A stretch of 64,000 nt of DNA from SIG454 sp045646365 (GCA_045646365.1 JAZRKP010000010.1:1-64000), one strand, 5' to 3'; counted from the stretch's first letter, positions 1-8,874 are shown. Notes: generated by a model from the letters alone, not told the origin. Made by a program: numbers and translations.

Positions 1-61
1 GAAGAATTAAATTCAGAATGTAAGATACTTTGAGAAACAGTAATCAATTTGTTCAAACAAC

Positions 62-104
62 AAAAAGGAACAAGAGTCAGAATTTAAACTCTTGTTCCTT
101 TTTT
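62..104 (+). terminator. Rho-independent terminator
   Basis: A perfect 16-bp stem (62-77 with 88-103) has a 10-nt loop and runs into T residues. It has A/T-rich flanks on both sides, so it could work in both directions. It probably ends a gene lying before the window. Bases 1-61 hold no recognisable gene. Confidence 0.85.
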
Positions 105-170
105 GTAATATGATAACTGTCCTCAAGAACACTCGGCATATCGCTCTTTTATTTTTTTGTATAAAATCTA

Positions 171-226
171 TTGACAAATTTAAAATTATAAAGTATACTA
201 ACTGTATTAGTATGGTTAATACAGTT
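171..226 (+). promoter_or_regulatory. Promoter and palindromic operator of the GntR/ABC operon
   Basis: TTGACA (171-176), a 17-nt spacer and TATACT (194-199) form a near-consensus sigma-A promoter. Directly after the -10, AACTGTATTA (200-209) and TAATACAGTT (217-226) form a perfect 10-bp inverted repeat separated by 7 nt. The dyad covers the expected start of transcription. YtrA-subfamily GntR repressors commonly bind such palindromes next to their own gene, so autorepression is inferred. Confidence 0.8.
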
Positions 227-242
227 AAAAGGGGGCGAAGAA

Positions 243-614
243 ATGATAAGGCTTGATTATATGGATGGAAGAAGTCTGCATGAGCAGATTGAGGACGGAA
301 TAAAATCGTTGATAATCAGCAGGGTTATGACGGAGAATGAACAACTTCCGTCGGTGCGTGAACTTTCTGTCAGCTTGACGGTTAATCCGAACACTGTGCA
401 AAGAGCGTATAAACAGCTTGAGGCAGACGGATTTATATACAGTATAAAGGGGAAAGGTAATTTTGTTGCATCGGTAAAGGAGTCGGGTGACGAAAACAGG
501 ATAGCTGAGCTTTATAAAAGCGTAAAAGATTGTATAAAAGAGCTTTTGTATCTTGGTAAAACGGAAGAGGAGATACACGGATTTATAAACGAAATAAAGG
601 AGGAATTCAAATGA
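243..614 (+). CDS. GntR-family transcriptional regulator, YtrA subfamily
   Basis: A 123-aa protein with an N-terminal winged helix-turn-helix of GntR type. The signature LPSVRELSVSLTVNPNTVQR lies near residues 36-55, followed by a YKQLEADGFIYSIKGKGNFV wing. The C-terminal part is only about 50 residues, which is typical of YtrA regulators that control ABC exporters and lack the large FadR/HutC effector domain. The ATG follows a GGGGGCGAAG ribosome site. The stop overlaps the start of the ABC ATPase gene by 4 nt, so the genes are translationally coupled. The palindrome just upstream is its likely operator. The inducer is unknown; cell-wall-active compounds are the usual signal for this subfamily. 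Confidence 0.9.
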   Translation: MIRLDYMDGRSLHEQIEDGIKSLIISRVMTENEQLPSVRELSVSLTVNPNTVQRAYKQLEADGFIYSIKGKGNFVASVKESGDENRIAELYKSVKDCIKELLYLGKTEEEIHGFINEIKEEFK

Positions 615-1510
615 TTAAGGTTTCGGGCGTTACGAAACATTTTGAAGATTTTGAGGTTTTGAAATCAATAAATCTTCATATACGAAAAGGTACTATATAC
701 GGACTTATCGGTCCAAACGGAGCAGGCAAAACAACGATTATAAATCATATAAATGGCGTTTTAAAGCCTGAGAGCGGAGAGATAGTGGTTGGCGGACAGC
801 CGGTTTATGAGAATGAGGCGGTTAAGCAGAAGATTTTGAATATTTCCGATGATTGGTTTTACTTCAGTACATATACGATTAAGCAAATGGCAAAATTTTA
901 TAAGGATATTTACCCGGAATTTTCATCAGAAAGATATGAAACGCTTAAGGAACTCTTTAAGATTAACGAGAAAAAACAGATACGAAAAATGTCAAAGGGA
1001 CAGAAAAAACAGGTTGCTTTCTGGCTATGCCTTTCTGCAATGCCCGATGTTCTTATTTTAGATGAGCCTCTTGACGGACTTGACCCCGTTATGAGAAAAC
1101 AGGTTTTAAACTTGGTTATCGCCGATGTTGCGGACAGAGAACTGACAGTTCTTGTGTCATCGCACAATTTAAGGGAGCTTGAAGATATCTGTGACTGGGT
1201 TGGTATAATCCATAACGGTCAGCTTATTATCGAAAAGCCTCTTGATGATATAAAAGGAGCTGTTTGCAAATATCAGGTATCTTTTAAAGATGACAAAGAA
1301 GAGTTTATAAACTCAATTGAGGGACTTGTGCATAGAAGTAAAACAGGCTCGGTTTATAATCTTATTATAAGGGGCGATGCTGAGGAAAATATGAATATTT
1401 TGAAAAAAGGTGAGCCGATTTTGCTTGAGAGAGTAAGCCTTACTCTTGAGGAAGTGTTTATCTATGAGTTAGGAGGTTTGGGTTATGACTTTAAAAACAT
1501 CATTTTTTAA
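611..1510 (+). CDS. ABC transporter ATP-binding protein
   Basis: A 299-aa nucleotide-binding subunit. The Walker A motif GPNGAGKT is near residue 35, the signature-like MSKGQKKQ near 122, and Walker B VLILDEPLDGLDP near 147, followed by the H-loop region SSHNLRELE. The signature reads MSKGQ rather than LSGGQ, a variation common in YtrB/BcrA-type ATPases. The C-terminal 80 residues are a typical accessory extension. It starts within the GntR stop (ATGA overlap) after an AGGAGG site and overlaps the permease gene by 26 nt. It should energise the following membrane protein, but the substrate cannot be read from the sequence. Confidence 0.92.
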   Translation: MIKVSGVTKHFEDFEVLKSINLHIRKGTIYGLIGPNGAGKTTIINHINGVLKPESGEIVVGGQPVYENEAVKQKILNISDDWFYFSTYTIKQMAKFYKDIYPEFSSERYETLKELFKINEKKQIRKMSKGQKKQVAFWLCLSAMPDVLILDEPLDGLDPVMRKQVLNLVIADVADRELTVLVSSHNLRELEDICDWVGIIHNGQLIIEKPLDDIKGAVCKYQVSFKDDKEEFINSIEGLVHRSKTGSVYNLIIRGDAEENMNILKKGEPILLERVSLTLEEVFIYELGGLGYDFKNIIF

Positions 1511-3188
1511 CAAAGGGATATATGAATCCACAGTTAAGAGACATATGTGGGGAGCAATTTTATATGCTATAATTCTGTTCTTCTCAACGGGACTTTCCTT
1601 ATTGTTAGAGTCGGAAATACTGAGATTCGGTATCAATAATAATGCGTTGATTTTACAGCCAAGCTACTTTATTTTTCCGCTTCTTATGACATTGATTATT
1701 CCGACAATCACGGCACGGCTTGTTTTCAGTTTCTTGTATCTGAAAAAGCAGTCAATCTTTATCCATAGTCTTCCGCCAACAAGAAAAGCGGTTTTTAATT
1801 CGTCACTTCTGGCAGGCTTAACACTTATGCTGATACCCGTGATTTTAAATGGAATTATTTTAATAATAATGTCTTTCTGCGGGTACGGAAACTATTTTAC
1901 GGTGCTTGATTGTCTGAAATGGGTTGGCTATAATGTTATGGGACTCTTTATGATGTTCTCCTGTGCAGTTCTTGCAGTAACCCTGACGGGAAATGGCTTT
2001 GCGGCACTTGTTGTAAACGGCTTGATTCACGGATTTTTGTTTATGGCAGTTTCAGCATTCTCGTTTATGGCAGATGCTTATGTTTATGGCTTTACAGAAA
2101 TGAACTCTGTTGTTGATGTTTTCGCAGAGAATAATTTTATTGCAAGAATAGTCGGCTTTGTCAATCAATTTGCCCGTGAAGAATTAAAAGTCTGGGATTT
2201 TGCGGAGTATATTGTCATATCCCTGATTTTGTATGGCTTGTCATATTGTTTGTATAAAAAACGCAGAATGGAAACTGTGGGCGATGTAGCAGGTTTTAAA
2301 TGCCTTAACCCGATTTTTAAGTATACCGTGACATTTTTTGTAACAATGTCCGTGTTCTCTATGTATTGGGGTGCTAATCCGTATGTGTTTGCAGTAATTT
2401 TAACAGGAATAAGTGCAGTTGCTTATGCGGTATCTGAAATGATATTGAAAAAGACAATGAATGTTTTATATTCGTGGAAAGGTTTTGTGGGTTATGCCGT
2501 TGTGTTTTCGGGAATCGTGATTCTCTTCTCCCAGACAACATTCTTCGGATATGAAACACGCCTGCCTGAAATTTCTGATATGGAAGGAGCCGCACTTTAC
2601 GAATACTACACCGAAGAAATACCATTTTCCGACGACGATGAGGTTACAGAAATTATCCTTTCAACTCACAAGGAATTTATAGACGGATATATTCCAAGAA
2701 CTAAAAAGGGAGAGGAGTATACGACAATAAACATTGAATATAAACTGAAAAACGGCGAGATAATGAGCCGTGAATATCCCGTAAGCTATGAATCACGGAA
2801 TATGGTGATGGATAAGCTGTATGAATATGATAAATATAAAATAATGAGCGAAGAAATCTTTGTAGATGATTCAGTCATAACAGGGGTATACATCAATGAC
2901 GGAGAGAAAATGGAAAATTATGCAGGGTTTATAGAAGCGTTAAGAAGTGATGTAATGGCTATGAGTTACAGTGAGCTTCACCCGTCGTATTATAATGATG
3001 ATGAGGTGCTTTATAATGTAAGTGTTGAATATGAAGTGAAGGCAAATCCTGCTGATGAAAATTCTGAAAAATATATAAGATGCGTCTATATAGATGTAAC
3101 TAAGAATTATAAGAATACAATGAATTGGCTGATAGAAAAAATGGCAAAAGGCGAAGTGCCTGAGTCGGAAATTTTATTGAAAGACTAA
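1485..3188 (+). CDS. ABC-2-type membrane protein with large extracellular domain
   Basis: A 567-aa protein whose first ~355 residues hold about eight to ten hydrophobic segments. A charged, non-membrane C-terminal part of about 200 residues follows, rich in Asp, Glu and Tyr. The start follows AGGAGG inside the end of the ATPase gene. The arrangement matches permeases of YtrA-regulated exporters, and the C-terminal part is probably displayed outside the membrane, as in some sensing or detoxification ABC systems. The protein is the last gene of the operon and is followed at once by a strong hairpin. I do not recognise a specific named family for the C-terminal part. Confidence 0.8.
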   Translation: MTLKTSFFNKGIYESTVKRHMWGAILYAIILFFSTGLSLLLESEILRFGINNNALILQPSYFIFPLLMTLIIPTITARLVFSFLYLKKQSIFIHSLPPTRKAVFNSSLLAGLTLMLIPVILNGIILIIMSFCGYGNYFTVLDCLKWVGYNVMGLFMMFSCAVLAVTLTGNGFAALVVNGLIHGFLFMAVSAFSFMADAYVYGFTEMNSVVDVFAENNFIARIVGFVNQFAREELKVWDFAEYIVISLILYGLSYCLYKKRRMETVGDVAGFKCLNPIFKYTVTFFVTMSVFSMYWGANPYVFAVILTGISAVAYAVSEMILKKTMNVLYSWKGFVGYAVVFSGIVILFSQTTFFGYETRLPEISDMEGAALYEYYTEEIPFSDDDEVTEIILSTHKEFIDGYIPRTKKGEEYTTINIEYKLKNGEIMSREYPVSYESRNMVMDKLYEYDKYKIMSEEIFVDDSVITGVYINDGEKMENYAGFIEALRSDVMAMSYSELHPSYYNDDEVLYNVSVEYEVKANPADENSEKYIRCVYIDVTKNYKNTMNWLIEKMAKGEVPESEILLKD

Positions 3189-3191
3189 TCA

Positions 3192-3226
3192 AAAAACTCC
3201 TTGCGGATAATCCGCAAGGAGTTTTT
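3192..3226. terminator. Bidirectional terminator between ABC operon and groEL
   Basis: Perfect 16-bp inverted repeat (3192-3207 with 3211-3226), loop TAA, flanked by A and T runs. It lies between the convergent ends of the ABC permease gene and groEL, so it can serve both. Confidence 0.9.
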
Positions 3227-3233
3227 AAATATC

Positions 3234-4868
3234 TTAATACATTCCGCCGCCTGCGCCAGTCATTGCTGCAGCCGCTGCTGCATCTGCTGCCGGGTCCGGC
3301 TTATCTGCAACAACGCTCTCTGTTGTGAGAACCATTGCTGCAACAGAAGATGCGTTCTGGAGAGCTGAACGGGTAACCTTTGTTGGGTCAACAATACCGT
3401 TTTTGAGCATATCCATATATTCCTCTGTAAGGGCGTTGAAACCAACACCAACTTCGCTTCCCTTAATCTTGTCAACGATTACACTGCCTTCAATACCTGC
3501 ATTGTAAGCAATCTGACGAACAGGTTCTTCAAGAGCACGAAGAACGATGCTTGCACCTGTCTTTTCGTCACCTGAAAGGCTGTTCATAAGAGCCTCAACA
3601 GCAGGGAGAGCGTTGATGAATGCTGTACCGCCGCCTGCAACGATACCCTCTTCAACTGCTGCCTTTGTAGCTGCGAGAGCGTCCTCGATTCTGAGTTTCT
3701 TTTCTTTCATTTCGATTTCAGTTGCAGCACCAACCTTGATAACGGCAACACCACCTGAAAGCTTTGCAAGTCTTTCCTGAAGTTTTTCCTTGTCAAACTC
3801 GGAAGTTGTTTCGTCAAGCTGAACTTTAATCTGGTTAACTCTTGCACGGATAGCATCAGCATCGCCTGCACCGTCAACAATGATTGTGTTCTCTTTCTGA
3901 ACCTTAACCTGTCTAGCACGGCCGAGCTGGTCGATTGTAGCTTCCTTAAGGTCAAGTCCGATTTCCTCGGAGATAACTGTTCCGCCTGTTAAGATAGCAA
4001 TATCTTCGAGCATAGCCTTTCTTCTGTCACCAAAGCCAGGAGCCTTAACACCGATACAAGTGAATGTGCCACGGAGTTTGTTAACGATAAGAGTTGAAAG
4101 AGCCTCGCCTTCAATATCCTCTGCGATAATTATAAGTTTCTTGCCTGCCTGAACGATTTGTTCGAGGAGAGGAAGAATTTCCTGAATATTTGAAATCTTC
4201 TTGTCTGTGATTAAAATGAAAGCATCGTCGATAACAGCCTCCATCTTGTCTGTGTCAGTAACCATATAAGGTGTGATATAACCACGGTCAAACTGCATAC
4301 CCTCAACAACCTCAGAATAAGTTTCAGCGGTCTTTGATTCCTCAACAGTTATAACGCCGTCGCTTGAAACCTTATCCATAGCGTCTGCGATAAGATTTCC
4401 AACAAATTCGTCAGCGGAAGAAACAGAAGCAACTCTTGCGATGTCTTCTTTTCCGTCAACTGCCTTGCTGTTCTTAACGATTTCAGCAACAGCGGTGTCA
4501 ACTGCCATAGCAATACCCTTTCTGAGAATCATTGGGTTTGCACCTGCAGTAACATTCTTGAGACCTTCACGAACGAGAGCCTGAGCCAAAAGAGTAGCAG
4601 TTGTTGTACCGTCACCTGCAACATCGTTTGTCTTTGTTGCAACTTCACGAACAAGCTGAGCACCCATATTCTCGAAAGCGTCTTCAAGTTCAACCTCTTT
4701 TGCGATTGTAACACCGTCATTTGTAATGAGCGGAGCACCGTATTTCTTGTCTAAAACAACATTTCTGCCTTTTGGTCCAAGTGTAACCTTAACTGTGTTT
4801 GCAAGAGCGTCAACACCTCTTTGGAGAGCGTGTCTTGCGTCTTCACCGAATAAAATCTGTTTTGCCAT
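3234..4868 (-). CDS. groEL: Chaperonin GroEL (Hsp60)
   Basis: A 544-aa chaperonin subunit that forms the double-ring folding chamber with GroES and hydrolyses ATP. The start is placed at MAKQILFGEDAR (4868) because an ATG two codons earlier gives a non-standard MK extension. The ATP-binding loop GDGTTTAT, LGPKGRNVVLDKKYG near the start, the Asp of the ATP site near residue 397 (GGTAFINA region) and the C-terminal GAGGGMY tail are all visible. The tail is GGM-like, as usual. It is 20 nt downstream of groES in the same operon and therefore under the CIRCE element. Confidence 0.99.
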   Translation of the reverse strand: MAKQILFGEDARHALQRGVDALANTVKVTLGPKGRNVVLDKKYGAPLITNDGVTIAKEVELEDAFENMGAQLVREVATKTNDVAGDGTTTATLLAQALVREGLKNVTAGANPMILRKGIAMAVDTAVAEIVKNSKAVDGKEDIARVASVSSADEFVGNLIADAMDKVSSDGVITVEESKTAETYSEVVEGMQFDRGYITPYMVTDTDKMEAVIDDAFILITDKKISNIQEILPLLEQIVQAGKKLIIIAEDIEGEALSTLIVNKLRGTFTCIGVKAPGFGDRRKAMLEDIAILTGGTVISEEIGLDLKEATIDQLGRARQVKVQKENTIIVDGAGDADAIRARVNQIKVQLDETTSEFDKEKLQERLAKLSGGVAVIKVGAATEIEMKEKKLRIEDALAATKAAVEEGIVAGGGTAFINALPAVEALMNSLSGDEKTGASIVLRALEEPVRQIAYNAGIEGSVIVDKIKGSEVGVGFNALTEEYMDMLKNGIVDPTKVTRSALQNASSVAAMVLTTESVVADKPDPAADAAAAAAMTGAGGGMY

Positions 4869-4888
4869 TTTCAAAAACCTCCAAAAAA

Positions 4889-5176
4889 TTAGTCTTCAAT
4901 TTTTGCGAGAACATCGCTCTGGCGGAGAATTGTGTATTCAACCCCGTCAAGCTTAACTTCAGTTCCTGCATATTTGCTCATTAAAACCTTATCGCCAACG
5001 GAAAGCTCCATCTTAATTTCTTTTCCGTCAACAACCCCGCCCGGGCCAACTGCGATAACTTCTGCAATCTGTGGCTTTTCCTTTGCGGAGCCGGTCAAAA
5101 TAATACCGCTCTTTGTTGTTTCTTCAGCCTCTACCATTTTGATAACAACTCTGTCTGCCAATGGTTTAATGTTCAT
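4889..5176 (-). CDS. groES: Co-chaperonin GroES
   Basis: A 95-aa Hsp10 lid of the GroEL chamber. The N-terminal MNIKPLADRVVIKMVEAEE, the mobile loop TTKSGIILTGSAKEKPQ and the closing AGTEVKLDGVEYTILR are all in place, and the length is normal. It starts after an AGGAGG site and is followed directly by groEL. The promoter and CIRCE operator lie immediately upstream. Confidence 0.99.
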   Translation of the reverse strand: MNIKPLADRVVIKMVEAEETTKSGIILTGSAKEKPQIAEVIAVGPGGVVDGKEIKMELSVGDKVLMSKYAGTEVKLDGVEYTILRQSDVLAKIED

Positions 5177-5215
5177 TATAAAAACCTCCTTAAAGATAAT
5201 AAATAACTATTTGTG

Positions 5216-5278
5216 TTAGCACTCTGAACTAATGAGTGCTAATATTTATATATTACAAAATAAAAGACTAAAATTCAA
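5216..5278 (-). promoter_or_regulatory. groESL promoter with perfect CIRCE element
   Basis: TTAGCACTC, a 9-nt spacer and GAGTGCTAA (5216-5242) match the CIRCE consensus exactly; CIRCE is the binding site of the heat-shock repressor HrcA. On the minus strand a -35 TTGAAT (5278-5273), 17-nt spacer and -10 TAATAT (5255-5250) lie just upstream, so the operator covers the start of transcription. The hrcA gene is not in the window. Confidence 0.95.
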
Positions 5279-5348
5279 CTGCGATTACAGCTAATTATAG
5301 TCAATTATTGGCAATTATATTCCTGTTTTCTTCATTTTTCTTCCAAAA

Positions 5349-6512
5349 TCATAAAATAGTACAAATTGCATAGGCGGAAATGCCTTCCTTACGCCCCTCA
5401 AAGCCAAGATGCTCCGTGGTTGTAGCCTTAACAGAAACAAAGGATTTATCAACCCCTAAATCTTCACTTAAATTGATTCGCATTTCCTCAATAAACGGGG
5501 CAAGCTTCGGGGCTTGTGCTGCAACGGTCACATCAACATTTCCGATTTTGAAACCGTTTATATTCAAAGCATCTTTAACCTTTCGTAAAAGGATACGGCT
5601 GTCAATTCCTTTAAATGAATTATCGTTATCGGGGAAAAGCTTACCGATATCACCAAGCGCCGCCGCCCCTAAAAGAGCGTCCATTAAGGCGTGGATTAAG
5701 ACATCTGCATCGGAGTGTCCGTCAAGACCTTTTTCATGGGGAATTTTAACTCCGCCAAGAATTAAATCTCTGCCCTCTTTGAGAGCGTGAACATCGTATC
5801 CGAACCCTGTCCGCATAGTAATTTTTCCTCCGTTTAATATAGCTTCAGCTTTGGTAATGTCTTCAGGGGTGGTAATTTTAATGTTGTTGTAGTCCCCGAA
5901 TATGTACTTTGGTTTGACACCAAGATTTTCAACCAGGGAGCAGTCGTCAGTCCCCGTAAATCCGTCGTTTTCCGCCTTTTCATAAGCCTCTTTCAAGAGG
6001 GAGAGCGGGAAAATCTGCGGGGTTTGAATAAGACGGAGAGTGGCTCTGTCGGGGGTACTCAAAATATTATCCTTTCCGTCGACAACCTTAGCCGTATCGG
6101 AAAGAGGAACGCCCAGTGCCGCCGAGCCATTTTCCTTTGCAAAAGTAACTGCTTCGTCAATTTTTGAGGATAAAATAAGAGGCCTTGCTCCGTCGTGGAC
6201 TGCGACAAAACATTCATTTTTTATGGCATCAAGACCTCGTTTAACGGATTCCTGGCGGCTGTCTCCGCCACGGATAATCCTGGAAACCTTATCCAATGAA
6301 TATTTTGCACAAAGAGCATTAACCTCTCCAATTAAATTACCTTTAGTTACAATAATTATGTCGTCAACCTGTGTTGAATTATTGAACGCCATAATAGTTC
6401 TTGCCAAAACAGGCACGCCCAAAAGGCTCAGAAACTGCTTGTTTCCAAGAGCGCTCATTCTTGTGCTGTTTCCTGCCGCAACGATAATTGCGGTACAAGT
6501 AAGATTGTTCAT
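5349..6512 (-). CDS. ispDF: Bifunctional IspD/IspF isoprenoid enzyme
   Basis: A 387-aa fusion for two steps of the non-mevalonate (MEP) pathway. Residues 1-225 are the 2-C-methyl-D-erythritol 4-phosphate cytidylyltransferase (IspD), with the nucleotide loop AIIVAAGNSTRM and the VHDGARPL motif. Residues about 232-387 are the 2,4-cyclodiphosphate synthase (IspF), beginning RTGFGYDVHAL and carrying the metal-binding His/Asp residues in GLDGHSDADVLIHALMDALL. It lacks the intermediate IspE step, as all IspDF fusions do. It lies 15 nt downstream of carD and is probably co-transcribed with it. Confidence 0.96.
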   Translation of the reverse strand: MNNLTCTAIIVAAGNSTRMSALGNKQFLSLLGVPVLARTIMAFNNSTQVDDIIIVTKGNLIGEVNALCAKYSLDKVSRIIRGGDSRQESVKRGLDAIKNECFVAVHDGARPLILSSKIDEAVTFAKENGSAALGVPLSDTAKVVDGKDNILSTPDRATLRLIQTPQIFPLSLLKEAYEKAENDGFTGTDDCSLVENLGVKPKYIFGDYNNIKITTPEDITKAEAILNGGKITMRTGFGYDVHALKEGRDLILGGVKIPHEKGLDGHSDADVLIHALMDALLGAAALGDIGKLFPDNDNSFKGIDSRILLRKVKDALNINGFKIGNVDVTVAAQAPKLAPFIEEMRINLSEDLGVDKSFVSVKATTTEHLGFEGRKEGISAYAICTIL

Positions 6513-6527
6513 AATAGTTCCTTAAAG

Positions 6528-6995
6528 TTATATGCCCAAAAGCTTTTCAGCCTCTGCGGCACTAATATTTTTTGCAGTTTCAAGCTCAGAAAGAAGCACG
6601 CTTTTAGCGTTACTCAGCACCTTTCGTTCAGCATTGGAAAGAGCTTTTTTCTTGTCGCGGAGCAAAAGAGTTTTAACCACATAGCAAACCTCTTTAATCT
6701 GCCCCGACTTGAGCTTGTCCATATTATCGCGGTATCGTTTGTTCCAGTTTGAGTTATCATCTTCCTCGACCTCGGCAAAAAAGCTGATAGCATCATCAGC
6801 CTCTTTCTCAGAAACTATGCTGCGGATTCCAGTGTTTTCAAGATTATCAACAGGGAGCAAAACCTTGATATTCTTTTTGGTTACCTGCAAGACAAAATAA
6901 TCCCGCATTTCACCTAAAATCTCCTTGCTCTCCATTCCCACAATAACACCTGCACCGTGCATAGGATACATAACCTTGTCTCCTATTTCGAACAA
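6528..6995 (-). CDS. CarD-family RNA polymerase-binding regulator
   Basis: A 155-aa protein whose N-terminal part (FEIGDKVMYPMHGAGVIVGM) is the Tudor-like domain that contacts the RNA polymerase beta subunit, shared with the transcription-repair factor Mfd. The rest is helical and Lys/Glu-rich, matching the CarD DNA-binding C-terminal domain. CarD/CdnL proteins stabilise promoter open complexes, notably at rRNA promoters. It is the first gene of a probable carD-ispDF operon, a pairing seen in other Firmicutes. Confidence 0.93.
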   Translation of the reverse strand: MFEIGDKVMYPMHGAGVIVGMESKEILGEMRDYFVLQVTKKNIKVLLPVDNLENTGIRSIVSEKEADDAISFFAEVEEDDNSNWNKRYRDNMDKLKSGQIKEVCYVVKTLLLRDKKKALSNAERKVLSNAKSVLLSELETAKNISAAEAEKLLGI

Positions 6996-7118
6996 ATGTA
7001 TCCACTCCTTTCAGTGTCTGTCAGTTGTTGTTTGTCATAAAGAAGTATTTACATTTATATAACCGCCCTGATGAAGCCTTGGGTCGTTATGATAAAATGT
7101 TAAGAATTTCTTACCTAT

Positions 7119-7146
7119 ATTATACCACATCTTCTAAAAATTTCAA
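7119..7146 (-). promoter_or_regulatory. Promoter of carD-ispDF
   Basis: On the minus strand, TTGAAA (7146-7141), a 16-nt spacer and TATAAT (7124-7119) are preceded by a TGTGG extended element. The 5' leader to carD is about 115 nt and has no obvious gene. Confidence 0.7.
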
Positions 7147-7192
7147 ACATATTTGGAGTAAATTTTTAAAAATTTCTCATTTTTGTTAAAAA

Positions 7193-8545
7193 TTACAAGA
7201 ATTTGTTAATTGCATCACGAATGTTCCTAACCGGAACAACCTCGATTTTCTCAAATTTTCGGAGTTTTTTTGAATTTATATATGGGATAATACAGGTCTT
7301 AAATCCCATTTTCTCAGCCTCTGCAATTCGGGAGTCAAGAAAGCTGACACTTCTGGTTTCTCCCGTTAATCCAACTTCACCGATTGCAACAATTCCCTCG
7401 TCTAAAGCACGGTTTCTGAAACTTGATGCAAGAGCCATAACAATCCCCAAATCAGACGCAGTTTCAGAAATACGGAAACCGCCGACGATATTAACATAGG
7501 AATCGTAAGAGGAAATGTGGAGTCCTGATTGCTTTTCCATAACCGCAAGAAGCATAAGAACACGGTTAAGGTCAGGGCCCTGTGTCATTCGCCGTGGATT
7601 TCCAAAATTAGTTGGTGAAACAAGAGCCTGAATTTCTGCAAGAACAGGACGGGTTCCCTCCATAGTACAGGTTATGCAGGAGCCTGGACTGTTTTCAGGT
7701 CTGCCGGAGAGAAGTGCCTCAGACGGATTTGCAACCTGATGAAGACCATCTGACTCCATTTCAAAAACACCAATTTCATTGGTAGAGCCAAATCTGTTTT
7801 TAACTGCCCTTAAAATTCGGTAAGACTGCTGATTGTCCCCTTCAAAATATAAAACGGTGTCAACCATATGCTCAAGAATTTTCGGACCTGCAATAGCACC
7901 ATCTTTAGTCACATGCCCTACTAAAAATATCGAAATATTACTGTCTTTTGCAATACGCATAAATGATGCGGTAACCTCTTTTATCTGGGACACATTTCCC
8001 GGCGAAGAGCCGATTTCAGGGCTTACCATAGTCTGAACGGAGTCAACAATGATAATGTCAGGCTTTTCAGCGGTTATTGCGTTCTTGATATAATTCATAT
8101 TTGTTTCGGAATAAATCTTAAGGTTTTCAGTTGTAATCTTAAGTCTTTCAGCTCGGAGCTTGATTTGAGTTGGAGACTCCTCTCCTGAAATATAAAGAAT
8201 TTTCGAGGATTTGCCAAGAAATTCACAAATCTGAAGAAGAATTGTTGATTTACCAATTCCGGGGTCTCCGCCAACCAGAACAAAAGAGCCGTTGACAAGT
8301 CCACCGCCCAGAACACGGTCAAACTCACTCATCCCCGTCGAGCGACGGCTTTCGCTTGTTTCATCTATATCCCTAATTTTCTTCGGTGCTTCCGAGGGTG
8401 TCAGGGAAATTCCGACAGAGGAAGAAGAGGGGAGTATGATTTCCTCCTCCATAGTGTTCCATTTTCCGCACATAGTACATTTCCCCATCCATTTCGGGGA
8501 CTTGTTTCCACATTCAGTACACACAAAAACTGTTTTTTGTTTCAT
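7193..8545 (-). CDS. radA: DNA repair protein RadA
   Basis: A 450-aa RecA-like branch-migration helicase (Sms). An N-terminal C4 zinc finger (CTECGNKSPKWMGKCTMCGKW), Walker A GGDPGIGKST, the RadA-specific KNRFGS motif near residue 250 and the C-terminal Lon-protease-like domain (GFRISETASDLGIVMALASS) are in the normal order. It helps process recombination intermediates and natural-transformation tracts. Its length is normal. It stands alone between short intergenic regions. Confidence 0.97.
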   Translation of the reverse strand: MKQKTVFVCTECGNKSPKWMGKCTMCGKWNTMEEEIILPSSSSVGISLTPSEAPKKIRDIDETSESRRSTGMSEFDRVLGGGLVNGSFVLVGGDPGIGKSTILLQICEFLGKSSKILYISGEESPTQIKLRAERLKITTENLKIYSETNMNYIKNAITAEKPDIIIVDSVQTMVSPEIGSSPGNVSQIKEVTASFMRIAKDSNISIFLVGHVTKDGAIAGPKILEHMVDTVLYFEGDNQQSYRILRAVKNRFGSTNEIGVFEMESDGLHQVANPSEALLSGRPENSPGSCITCTMEGTRPVLAEIQALVSPTNFGNPRRMTQGPDLNRVLMLLAVMEKQSGLHISSYDSYVNIVGGFRISETASDLGIVMALASSFRNRALDEGIVAIGEVGLTGETRSVSFLDSRIAEAEKMGFKTCIIPYINSKKLRKFEKIEVVPVRNIRDAINKFL

Positions 8546-8627
8546 ATCATTTCTATCTCCAACATAAGTATATAATAGTATTTTAATACAGAATTTTTAA
8601 TTTGTCCATAAAAAAGTTAAAAAAGGG

Positions 8628-8656
8628 TTGATTTTTTTTTGTTAGTGTGATATAAT
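8628..8656 (+). promoter_or_regulatory. Promoter of the 53-aa peptide gene
   Basis: TTGATT (8628-8633), a 17-nt spacer and TATAAT (8651-8656) with GTGTGA before the -10. It drives the small ORF beginning at 8713. Confidence 0.75.
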
Positions 8657-8712
8657 GTATGCTGAATAAAGTCTACGCTTTAAAGAATGATATTAAGAAA
8701 GGTGGTCGCGGA

Positions 8713-8874
8713 GTGAAGAAAGTTTACGAAAAACCGGAACTTGAAAAGACGGTATTTGAGACAGATGAAAATGTATGTGCAGGCTTGTTTTCTGATTTAT
8801 TTAACCTTCAGTTCGCAAGTAATGACCTGCCTCTTACAAAAGAAGCGGTATTTGATTGGAGTCAGTTAAAATAA
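8713..8874 (+). CDS. Small KxYxKP-type peptide of unknown function
   Basis: A 53-aa peptide that starts at GTG (8713) after the ribosome site AAAGGTGG; an upstream in-frame ATG at 8659 has no such site and lies almost on the -10. It reads KKVYEKPELEKTVFETDENVCAG near the N-terminus and then becomes hydrophobic and acidic. A leading KxYxKP followed by acidic residues and then Cys or Thr/Ser/Gly recurs in the 55-aa peptide at 45190-45357. No signal peptide or membrane segment is clear. It has its own promoter and terminator, so it is a real monocistronic gene. I do not know its function; a leader-type or surface-associated peptide is a guess. Confidence 0.7.
   Translation: MKKVYEKPELEKTVFETDENVCAGLFSDLFNLQFASNDLPLTKEAVFDWSQLK

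Noticed and set aside
225..578. A minus-strand open frame over the GntR gene
   Set aside because: It covers the promoter and a clear GntR gene in the opposite direction and looks like an antisense shadow.
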